Below, piece after piece: positions 9,801 through 19,000 of a stretch of 64,000 nucleotides of DNA. The stretch is from Candidatus Phycorickettsia trachydisci (lineage in GTDB: Bacteria > Pseudomonadota > Alphaproteobacteria > Rickettsiales > Rickettsiaceae), in NCBI RefSeq assembly GCF_003015145.1, contig NZ_CP027845.1, forward strand, positions 1 to 64,000, read 5' to 3'. The notes under the pieces are model-generated. The model searched no databases and was not told where the DNA came from. It saw only the letters and a program-made list of their open reading frames with translations. The position numbers were made by a program, and so were the translations under genes. Within the stretch, counting starts at the first letter, position 1; each line of letters begins with the position of its first letter.

Positions 9801-12727
9801 CTATATCAGTGATCAAACAATGGTCATTCCCTTTTGCCCAGAATTTCTTAGACAGCTTTGATAAACTGCCAAACTTCTTAAGCTTGCCTGATGAAAAGTT
9901 TATCCCTAAACTCAAAGACCAAATGGAGAAAATAATCAGGGAAGTAGTCAAAGAAAAGACCTATGTCAGCGATGTTGATCACTTAATCAAAGAGGATGAG
10001 TTTACCGATGAACCATTCTTTGTCTGGTCGTATCGTAACTACGCAAGTCAAATCACAGACCTGCTAAATGGCAAACAGGTCTTTCTAAACGCAGATATCA
10101 AAACCAGCCCAAAATATAAAGGAGCGATCAAATTTACGGAAATTAAACTACAACTCAAAGGCAGTGATGATACAAAAATCAAGTCAGCACTTCAGCCTTG
10201 CGAGATCGAGCTGCAACACAGCGGTAACTCATACTATAGGTTTGCAAATAAATTTTACTCCGTCCAGCACGATGCCATTAAAATGTCATTCAGTCTAGAC
10301 TTAAAAAGCACTAACCAAACGTTCAAAAAAATACATAAAGCAAGTCAAGAAAACCCTATGCTAAGCCCATATACATGGTGGGTAGTGACGCTTAAATCAA
10401 AAGAAACAAACAAAGATACAGAGCTGAAATCTACATCATTTAGCGCTCAAGAAGAAGAAAACTCTCCCCTATTCAATAGGCTAAAAGAAACCCTCCCAAC
10501 CCTCCAAATTCAGCTTGTCGGAAAGGGGCGTTTTATCGATGAAAGTCAAATAACCCAAAACTTCCAAGTCGATACCTTCTACGAACAAGTCATCACGCCC
10601 ATACCCCAATTTAGGCTCCAGCTCAAACCTAAACCCAACGCCTTTAACCAAGCAACAAACCTAAATTATACCTACCAAATCGAAGACATCGCTCTCATAC
10701 AAAGTAAACTAATGAAACCCCATGTAAAGGACATCACAATCCTTCCACCATCCCCATCAATCCAAACAATCCAAAAAGCAATCGCCGTGGACAAACCAGT
10801 ACTCTTTACTTACTCCCAAGACAACATCAACTGGTCTGCAATCGCTATAATCCTAGGCTCACAAACAACAGCTCTATGTAGCAAAAAGCTGGGCGACCTC
10901 TCAGAGGTACTCACAACACTAGGCATAAATAACATCTTTTATGCACCAATACCCCTACTCAAAGCATCTGACAACGCTCCCTTAGCACTTAGCCATATGA
11001 ACATCATGGCCGAATATATCAAGCAAAATCCAACAGAATTAATCAACACATTCAGCAGCCTGCTCGTCATAAACAACCTCGCACAACTACGAAGTGAATT
11101 CGCAAAATTGTATGCAGATGCCGTATACGCCAAGATTGAAGCCAAAAAATCTGTCGAATTACCAGAGTTCTTGGCCGCCTTAAACATCCCAAATAACGAT
11201 GAACAAACACGCGAACTCGCCAAAACGATATACAACGAGAAAGACCATACTATGACAAACCTAATCACCGCAGCCCAAAACTGCGATATAAATGCCATCG
11301 AAGCCCTAGCCAAAGAAGAGATCGATATAGATAAACCTGATAACAACGGCCGTACTCTCTTGCACTGGGCCGCCCTTCATAACGACTCCGACGCCATCCA
11401 AGCCCTACTCGCCCAAGACGCCAACATCGAAGCCAAGGATAACCAAGGCTGGACACCCCTATACCTTGCTACGTACTACAACGAATGTAAAGCAATCCAA
11501 ACTTTACTTGACAACGGAGCCGACATCGAAATAGCCATAAACCTTAGAACCCCTCTACTTCTTGCTGTGAGCAGAAACAATAAAGAAGCTGCTGAAGTAC
11601 TCTTATCGAACGGCGCCAACATCGCCGCTACCCTCAAAGTCAACGAAACCTCTTTACATATTGCTGCCTTAAACAACAATACAGATATCCTCAAGATTTT
11701 GATAAAATACAAAGCTTTCATTGAGGCTAAAACCGAAGGTGATTGGACAGCCCTTTTGGTTGCAATTGAAAAAGGAAACTTAGAGGCAACCCAATTATTA
11801 ATATCTAACGGAGCCAACATCCACACATTCAACAAGGCTAAATACCAACCTATCCACTTCGCTGCTTCTAGAGGTTACCCAGAGATCATTGACTTATTAC
11901 TTAATCAAGGAGCCAAGATTGAATGTAAGGAAGAAAATAACTATTTCACACCTTTACACTGGGCTGCTAACAAAGGTCATGCTAAAATCATATCTACATT
12001 AGTCAAACGAGGTGCTAACATTGAATCAGTTGACAACAAAGCCAAAACACCCCTCCATTGGGCTGCCGGTACAGATCAACTCGAAGCATTACAAACTCTC
12101 CTAGACCTCGGAGCTAATATCCATAGCACTAGTACAAACCAAAGCTTAGCGGGTCGTACATCTCTACATTTTTCTGCTGAATCCGGAGCATACGAAACTT
12201 CTAAAGAGCTTTTATTAAGAGGAGCAAATGCGAATGCCTTAGCCAAAGGATCTTGGACTCCTTTGCACTTTTGTTCAAGAGCTGGTCATCTCAACATAGT
12301 TCAACTCCTCATCGAAAACCATGCTGAGGTCAGTCCCGCTAATGTTAATCAAGATACGCCGTTACATTTATCTGCAGAGAAAAATCATTATAAAATCGTA
12401 TTGTTACTACTAACTCATAGAGCAAATATGGAAGCAAAAGACATAAACGATTACACTCCTTTACTAACAGCAGCCGAAAATAACAGCTACGAATCAGTGA
12501 TACTACTCATCCACCATGGAGCTAACCTTGCAGCCCGTGACTGCGACGGCTTTGACGCCCCTTACCTAGCTAAACAGAAAGGCCATACCGAAATCATCCA
12601 TCTCCTTTCTATCGCCCATACTCCTCCCTTTGAGTCAGAATACCAATCCCTCATACACAGCATCGAGGATGACGTTCCTTTTGTCCATAGCTCATCTAAG
12701 CTAATAGGAGAAGTTGATGATTTTTAG
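6893..12727 (+). CDS. Large multidomain ankyrin protein with beta-rich N-terminus and toxin-like helical core
   Basis: The 1944-residue protein has several parts. Residues about 75-185 are beta-rich, with repeated hydrophobic strands such as HIRIFALGEVVVDGSLDL, followed by glycine-rich stretches (about 183-250 and 400-460; GGNGGSGGFGGPGG). Residues about 500-1010 are long amphipathic helices interrupted by one strongly hydrophobic hairpin (720-753; TLIFNTLGILVSSAGMAF...). Residues about 1010-1450 are mixed and unrecognised. Residues about 1454-1905 hold 14 ankyrin repeats, followed by an acidic tail. A helical bundle with a single hydrophobic hairpin is typical of alpha pore-forming toxins, and an ankyrin C-terminus recalls latrotoxin-like proteins; both comparisons are inference. 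No signal peptide is seen. The ATG at 6893 has AGGA 5 bases upstream. The 5' half is G-rich and the 3' half C-rich on the coding strand. A copy of its last about 80 codons lies at 15629. Confidence 0.88.
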   Translation: MAKNIQAEKKITDLLKEEIGCALAGADLAPYKLDEFVQFLSSLGGAQGTVEEFINKFNDNEFVPNIDTKRFAELSNKLGVSYRIDWAAEVAGVLSKVKNELQTLESGGFDFIQQDNSQVTFVGYSVKVSGVARFISTARIGIEHIRIFALGEVVVDGSLDLSGGCVSIIAPAWNIVAPSMINLKGKSGDEYGLRSVSGKDLCEDGIDGASGSQGGNGGHFWGIGEDFFNLENLSINVDGGPGGTGQNGGNGLPGQDFTYNLSTGDEAKPLMEWLKYTDSVRQVIYSNQFREFIGRHPYGMGLLDKIRVKWHETVDCIVKGNRHLFREQGDYLLNLKEFTEITIKQFHEENKHSVEHRKLFKKGSSLLVKKFSFERAEQRLYGLSRKIFSEESGSKKLGYGVGGNGGSGGFGGPGGAPGTHDIISLGGLIEKRYVPQAGESGVSGEDGSVGGGGQVVLKLTDIGSKSGFCCVGGSTVHTTLNLKAPPGNVHANKGLIEFRDNATKRPNLHLSIVDYQLLMGKKSGMMGNLSKSFSSKLKEIEAERSSFDFANELLQLEEYIARPGVKFDFLDSYCLLAKRIGHRANMTYDEQEVKVLKYLYTSALTRISQLKAAASGRLVIDIDRFLSIIKNNIEELGASYDAEAIAAHKTKYAKEIEGKIDEAKKFACRLVEDIENAGNMLDDQFKKHLEEIDSDIRQAARSAIDLEASKVKVQNAITKTLIFNTLGILVSSAGMAFGPPGAIVAKIVQVGIGMLDNPNFGEHDLVIENLEKLSSTWDTIDSDQITVLTNSTKPAMYALGMLSKTLATEKAKLSAITTAIKQAESLVTQLQGHKKQMSSSFGERLDQITLQVKDIHKSLEDKSVVAIEFNKAEIANFFNSIKAELSKITGDSADGFCNAINKMIQALETSMIIHEHIQEYKDQITFANYIAQINSLGFKESIATGELGEVIQKLEKVTQRNIALEQYYMAISVIKQWSFPFAQNFLDSFDKLPNFLSLPDEKFIPKLKDQMEKIIREVVKEKTYVSDVDHLIKEDEFTDEPFFVWSYRNYASQITDLLNGKQVFLNADIKTSPKYKGAIKFTEIKLQLKGSDDTKIKSALQPCEIELQHSGNSYYRFANKFYSVQHDAIKMSFSLDLKSTNQTFKKIHKASQENPMLSPYTWWVVTLKSKETNKDTELKSTSFSAQEEENSPLFNRLKETLPTLQIQLVGKGRFIDESQITQNFQVDTFYEQVITPIPQFRLQLKPKPNAFNQATNLNYTYQIEDIALIQSKLMKPHVKDITILPPSPSIQTIQKAIAVDKPVLFTYSQDNINWSAIAIILGSQTTALCSKKLGDLSEVLTTLGINNIFYAPIPLLKASDNAPLALSHMNIMAEYIKQNPTELINTFSSLLVINNLAQLRSEFAKLYADAVYAKIEAKKSVELPEFLAALNIPNNDEQTRELAKTIYNEKDHTMTNLITAAQNCDINAIEALAKEEIDIDKPDNNGRTLLHWAALHNDSDAIQALLAQDANIEAKDNQGWTPLYLATYYNECKAIQTLLDNGADIEIAINLRTPLLLAVSRNNKEAAEVLLSNGANIAATLKVNETSLHIAALNNNTDILKILIKYKAFIEAKTEGDWTALLVAIEKGNLEATQLLISNGANIHTFNKAKYQPIHFAASRGYPEIIDLLLNQGAKIECKEENNYFTPLHWAANKGHAKIISTLVKRGANIESVDNKAKTPLHWAAGTDQLEALQTLLDLGANIHSTSTNQSLAGRTSLHFSAESGAYETSKELLLRGANANALAKGSWTPLHFCSRAGHLNIVQLLIENHAEVSPANVNQDTPLHLSAEKNHYKIVLLLLTHRANMEAKDINDYTPLLTAAENNSYESVILLIHHGANLAARDCDGFDAPYLAKQKGHTEIIHLLSIAHTPPFESEYQSLIHSIEDDVPFVHSSSKLIGEVDDF
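12455..12690 (+). repeat. Direct repeat, copy 1 (3' end of the 1944-aa ankyrin gene)
   Basis: This segment codes for the last ankyrin repeat and tail of the large ankyrin protein. It is closely matched by 15632-15867, including identical runs such as GACGGCTTTGACGCC and CATCCATCTCCTTTCT. The two copies have the same orientation and flank the broken symporter/kinase gene. A segmental duplication or an ancestral tandem pair of ankyrin genes would explain this. Confidence 0.7.
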
Positions 12728-12737
12728 TCTTTATGGA

Positions 12738-15480
12738 TCAAAGAGGTATAATAAAAGAGAGTGTAGAACCTTTTTTAGGATTATTTTCAGCATATATTTT
12801 ACCTTTATGAAGCTTAATAATATGCTCGCATATTGCAAGACCAAGACCTTTACCACCGGACATATTTTTAGTACGTGAGCTTTGAATAAATGGTCCAAAG
12901 TCCCTAAATCCTAATATAAAGCCTTAAAGAGTTAGGACCAAACCTTTCCAAATGAATTGTTATAGTTTTGGAAGTACAATACATAATGGCATTGATAATC
13001 AGATTATCAACCATTTGCTCATAATAAAACCTATCACCTAGTATTTTAACGTTTTCTGAGATATTTAGAATAAAATTCTTCTCATTACCATCCTCTTCAT
13101 AAAGCTTACGGCAAATTCTCAAACGATCCTGAATAAGGTAAGTAAAATCTATCTCTTCCTTCCTTAAATTGATATCATCCCGAGCAAGCGCATCAATACT
13201 CGCAAGATTAGCCTCAAAATTTTCAAGCCTCATAACACTCCTTAAAATCAGCCTAGCAGTCTCTTTTTGTTCTTCATGACTTAAATTTTCATAAAAATCA
13301 AAAAACATATGGGCTATAGACATATTATCCCCATCTTTTTCATAATATTTGTCTAAATTCTGAACCTTAGAATTTGAAGACATAGCTTGTATCATACATG
13401 CTTCATAAGAAAGGATCTTACTTTTGAGATGTTTAATCCTTGCCATGGCTAATGTCTGACCTTCTTGTCTGGGCTTCAAGAATATAAGAAGCAAGCTACT
13501 CATCAATAGCAATATATAAACAATTTGTAGCTTTATAGATCCTTGATTAACAGCAATTAGTTCAGCAAAATGGTGATTACTAAAACGCCATGCAACGAAA
13601 ATACCTGCTAGTATCATAGTTAAAGCCCATTGCCATCTGACCAAAAGAGCTATTACTATCAAATTAACCATTAAGATCATAACCTGAGGAGAGGCAAAAT
13701 TACCGGCTATGGCAAACATAAATCCGACAAAGACCAAGCTATAAAATACAGTGATATTCCAAATTAACCTCACTATCGTTTCTTTACTCTTTAGGTAATC
13801 AGGCCACAAAGGATAAATAAACAAAGAGGTTGCCATAAATAGGACTAGCGGTGTTGCAACTTCGAAGAACTTACCAAATGTATGATCGTAATGAACAGTA
13901 ATTAGGTTTAGATAAAAAGACAAGAAACAGAAAAATCCTGTGTATACATACATAAACTCACTATTAGGGCTATTTTTTTCTAGAGGTTTGACGAAGTCGA
14001 AGTTTATTATGGAATGAAAGAATTGACCAAGCTTGAAACTTCTTTGCTGCTTGATAGCAATGAGAGCTTCTTTGTCTTTTATACCAACCCATCCTCCTGG
14101 TTGGTCTGTGAGGTAGTGTGTGCCAAAGAGGAAAATTATGCTTGCTATTATTCCTGGTATAAAGCTATCTATTGTTGAGTCTGAAAAAAGTACTTTCCAA
14201 AGAAATATAGTTATCAATGATCCTGTCATTGCAAATAATACAGATTTTTCGGAGCTTCTAAAACCGAAAATAGCAAAAATAAAGGGTATGCTTACCACGG
14301 GTAAGTATAGACCAGCAAAAGAAATTATTAGAGGCGATACACTTTCAGCTTTCAAGGCAAAAAATACCGCAAGAAGACCCGATAATAATGCCGCGATTCT
14401 TCCGACAAAAAGCTCGTTTTTAGCCCATATAAACCCTAAAGGTTTATAAAAATCATGAGCAAAAATTATTGATATAGAGTTAATTAAAGAATCAGATGTG
14501 GACATTATCATAGCCATTATGCCAATAGAAATTATACCCTTAAAACCTATTACATAAGAATAATGATCAATTATATAACTTACCAAATCATCAGGTTTTA
14601 AATTTGGATTATCGCTCAATATAAATATGCCAAGAGCAACTACAATAAATTAAAATAAGAAACAAACAAAGCCTGCTATCATAAAAGATCTCATTACTTG
14701 GCCTACACTTCGTCCCATAGAAATTCTTTGAAAAATATCTGGACCTAAATCAGGCACCATAAAAAAGACGCACATTACAAGCATTTCATATAACTTGGGA
14801 TTTGTTAAATCAAAAACAGCCTTATAATCAAAGAGAGCGCTTGTTGTTAGGGTGTGCAAGACCATGGCACTGCTTTTCTCACCTAAAGCTTGCCAAGCAA
14901 TAATGGTTATAACAGGAACTAAGCAACCGAAGGTGAAGAATTGAATGATGTCAGTAAAAGTTACGGCTCTAATGCCACCTAATGTTGAATAAATTATCAC
15001 TATCAGAGCACTCAGAATCGTAGCGTATTCGCCAGAAGTACCGAAGATTAGCTCTAGAATCTTGGATGAAACTTTAAAATTTACACTTAAATAGCAAATT
15101 AACCTCATAAAGCCGAATATTACGGTTATGAGCCTAACTCTTGGTCCAAACATTTCTCCCATGCTTTCGGCTATAGAAAGTTTGCCCAAAAATTCTCCCA
15201 TACGAGGAGCCAAGATATATCCAACAATAAGCAATGATATTGATTCGGCGGAAGCTGGTATTAAAAAATAAATACCTTGTCTGTAAGTTTCGATTAACGT
15301 GTAGGAAAAAATTCCTGCACCTATATATGTAGCAATTAATGTTGCTGTTAATGTTGGAGTCGAAAAATCTCTATTACCAATAGCGTATTCTGAGATGTTG
15401 TGAACTTTTGTGCTGCTTATGATTCCTAAAATTAAGCTTAAAGCTAAAAAGGATGAAAAAAGTAATAAATCAATGCTCAT
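12738..15480 (-). pseudogene. Broken sodium:solute symporter-histidine kinase fusion gene
   Basis: Three minus-strand pieces form one gene. From ATG at 15480 the product is a sodium:solute symporter-type membrane domain (YAIGNRDFS, GGIRAVTFTDIIQFF, GRSVGQVMRSFMIAG). An in-frame TAA at 14650-14652 interrupts a membrane helix, and translation continues in the same frame from 14649, with no other stop, to 12904. This part holds more symporter helices, a second membrane block, a helical linker and the kinase N-box (YYEQMVDNLIINAIMYC). The frame then breaks near 12900, and the rest of the ATPase (FGPFIQSSRTKNMSGGKGLGLAICEHII...) lies in another frame up to TGA at 12738-12740. The G1 box is missing at the junction, and no phosphoacceptor histidine box is visible where one is expected (YEACMIQAMSSNSK). 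CbrA-like fusions of this type sense nutrients, but this copy is almost certainly inactive as a kinase. Confidence 0.82.
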
Positions 15481-15628
15481 ATTTTAAGTATTTAGGTAAA
15501 TAATCTTAATTTTACCGTAATCTTGAGCTAAGTCCAAGATAAACGTTTGAGAGCCATAAGTGTTACTATCCTAATATCCTGATAATTAAGGAAGGATATA
15601 ATAGTTCTTAAGTCAAAAGGTTGAACTG

Positions 15629-15910
15629 ATGACACCCCTACTAACAGCAGCCGCAAATAACGGCTACGAATCAGTAATACTCCTCATACACCACGGAGCC
15701 AATATCAATGCCAAGGACTGTGACGGCTTTGACGCCTCTTACCTAGCCAAACAGAAAGGCCATACCTAAATCATCCATCTCCTTTCTGTCGCCCATACCC
15801 CAAACTTCGAGCCCGAATACCAATCCCTCATACACTCTATCCAAGACGATGTTCCTTTCATCCATAACCATCATGAGTACTCATTACCAGGTGAATCCCT
15901 CTACTCTTAA
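15629..15910 (+). pseudogene. Ankyrin gene tail fragment, copy of the end of the 1944-aa gene
   Basis: From ATG at 15629 the frame encodes one ankyrin repeat (TPLLTAAANNGYESVILL, HHGANINAKDCDGFDA) and stops at TAA 15767-15769, where the intact paralogue has a glutamate codon (GHTEIIHLL). The same frame continues to TAA at 15908-15910 and matches the paralogue's acidic tail (EYQSLIHSIQDDVPFIH). It is a duplicated 3' end without the rest of the gene, and it is further inactivated by the nonsense codon. The C-rich composition is the same as in the parental 3' half. Confidence 0.8.
15632..15867 (+). repeat. Direct repeat, copy 2
   Basis: Same-orientation copy of 12455-12690, about 3.2 kb downstream and separated from it by the broken symporter/kinase gene. 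Confidence 0.7.
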
Positions 15911-16037
15911 CATAATAGTTACCTATGGTAACATAAGCACTTCTTTGAATTATTATAGGTATAAACACTGCTTTCTTAAACCCTAAATCGGTTTTTAATT
16001 TATAATTGATCTAAATTAAAATCCAAAGGGTTATTAT

Positions 16038-19000
16038 ATGGCTCAAAACGATGATCAAAAAAATCAAAACCCAACACAACAAAAGATAACCACCGGACCA
16101 AAAGTCCAAGAGTTAGTTATTTGCGTTCGCCATGGAGACAAAGATGAGGTAGAGAGATTACTTGAAGAAGGTGTAGATATTAATGCTAAGTGGCGGGGGA
16201 ATGCTCTAACGCCAACAGCCTTACATGAGGTTGCTAGATTTCAACGTAAAAAAGTAAAGAATTCAGCGGATACTAATGCCGAAAAGGAAGATATGGTGAG
16301 GTATTTAATTGAGAGAGGGGCAAGTGTTAATATTCAGGATGGAATAGGAGCTACACCTTTACATTATGCCGTTCAAAATGGAAGTCAAAGTATTGTACAG
16401 TATCTAATTGAGCACGAAGCAAAGATTGATACTCAAGACGAGCTTGGAAAGACTCCTTTGCATTATGCTGCTGAAGATGGAAATCTAGGCACTATCCAGT
16501 CTTTAATTGAGAGAGGCGCAAATATTGAGGTTGCAGACAAGGGGGGGAAAACTCCTTTACATTATGCTATTGAAAATGGAAGTCAAAGTATTGTACAGTA
16601 TCTAATTGAGTACGAAGCAAAGATTGATACTCCAGACAAGAATGGCAAGACTCCTTTACATTATGCTGCTACACACGCACAGAAAGATATTGCGGATTAC
16701 TTAGTCGGACAAGGTGCAAATATTAATGCTGTAGACAATAACAAAAGGATTCCCTTACATCTCGCAGCTGAACGTGGCGATCTAGATACTGTGCAGTATT
16801 TGGTTGGACAACAAAGTACGAGCATTAATGCCTTAGACAAAGCAGGACGCACTCCTTTACATTATGCTGCTACATGCATGCAGAAAGATATTGCGGAGTA
16901 CTTAGTCGGACAAGGTGCAGATATTAATGCTGTAGACAATAACAAAAGGATTCCCTTACATCTCGCAGCTGAACTAGGAGGTCCAGATACTGTGCAGTAT
17001 TTAGTTGGACAAGAAGGCGCAAAGATTAATGCTGTAGACAAGGACGGAAGCGCTCCTTTGCACTTAGCTGTTGGTGATACGCACTTATCTTTTTTTCGTA
17101 GATCTAAAGATGTTGACGTAGTTAAAACGTTACTTCAGGGGGGTGCTGATGTCAATTTGAAAAATAACATAGGGCAAACCCCTCTATCCTATACCTCCAA
17201 TAATCCAGAGATTAAAAAATTGCTGGAAGATGCCAAAAATAATCAGCCCCCTCAAACCGCACAATCTAATTCTATAACTTTAGGAAGTACAGGACAAACA
17301 TATACTTCTCCACCTCCTAAAAATATTGATCCTAACACACCAATCCAGACGAGTCCTAATGTTGATGACTTACCACCTCCGCCACCTCCACAACAAGCAG
17401 ATTCGCTCTCTCCTATTGCAAACAAAGAAGCAACTGTATTAAGGGCAGAAGTTAGCTCGTCATCCCCTAACGCCTCTGAAATACAAGGTACTTCAGTACC
17501 AGGCTCAACACCACCACCATCAGCAGCTACTCTTACTCCAGAAACCACACCTAAAGGTACAACACAAGAGCAACAGACATTGGGAAATGTTCAAGGAGAA
17601 TGGCAAAATGTTACAAGAAGCTCGGGTAAAATAAACTTAGGCAAAAAGTCTTTCGAAGGAGAAGAAAGAGGTTCCGTTGATTCTGGCTCTATAACTCTTG
17701 ATGACATCCCACCAGAATCAAATGACACTACTAATATCCATCAAAACCAAAACGTAGTAGCAAATACTAGCAGCAAAAAAGTAGACGAGTTTGGAGATGC
17801 AGAGGATGTTAGTCCAACAGGTTCTGAAAGAACCTCATCTACAAACACTCCACAAAATTTCGCTCTGGAAAATCACAATTCGAAGCCTATAAGTATAGTT
17901 CCTGGTTCATCTGGTCCACAAGATCTCGATATTGACACATTAGATAACCTAGGTAATGCCCCCTTACATCGAGCCGTTCTAACAGGGGATGCGAAGGATG
18001 TAAAAGCTCTTATTGAGCAAGGTGCTAATGTTAATGTTAAGGATACTTTTGGATCAACTCCTCTACATCGAGCCGCTGTTTTAGGAAATAAAGATATTGT
18101 TAAATATTTGATTAACCAAGGGGCTGATATTAAAGCTACAAACAACATCGGGTCAACTCCTTTACATGAGGCTGTTCAGTCAGAAAATAAAACTTTAGTT
18201 GAATATTTAGTGAAAAAAGGTGCTGAGGTTAATGCTAAAAATGAACTTGGAGCGACTCCATTAGATGTAGCTAATCGGTTGAAAAATAAAGCTATCGTGA
18301 AATATTTAGCTACAAAAAGTCCAGGCATGACTGTTAGAGAAAAAGATGACAAAATGCCCGAAGAATTAGCTCAAAACAACCAGATCAAAAATGTTACTAG
18401 CAAATCAAAGCAAAAATCACAAGCTTTGCCAAGAGACGTAACACAACCATCTCCACAAATAACAGCGCCTCAAGATACAACAAAAGATGCTACCAAACAA
18501 GCTGATAAATCAACGAAAAGTGTAAACGTATTTGGTAATAGCGGAATGAACATAGCTAATATGTTTAACATAACAAAATCTACAAGAGTAGATAAACCTT
18601 TTGAAGAAAAAACGATTCCTCAAATGCGTCAAGAAATCATTAGAGATCTAAAAGAGAATAATTCTCAAAAAGATATTGAAGCTATTAGGTTAAAGACTCA
18701 GCTGTATTACGAAAAGATGCGTGATGAAAATAAAATAGAAACAAAGCCTTTAGCTTTTGAATTCAAGAATACAGAAAGCCCTGAAGAGTGGGATCGCATA
18801 TCCAGAGCATTAGGTAATTATATAACTGCTACCGATAAAGAAGGAAATAATATACTGCACCAGATGGCCGAAAAGGGCAATATGGTAGGAATAGAAAATT
18901 TGCTACGAGGATCAATGAATGCTGTAGATCAAGCTGTACTTTTAGAACAAAAGAATAATAGAGGAAGAAATGCTACAACCACAGTTATTGGTGCCCACGC

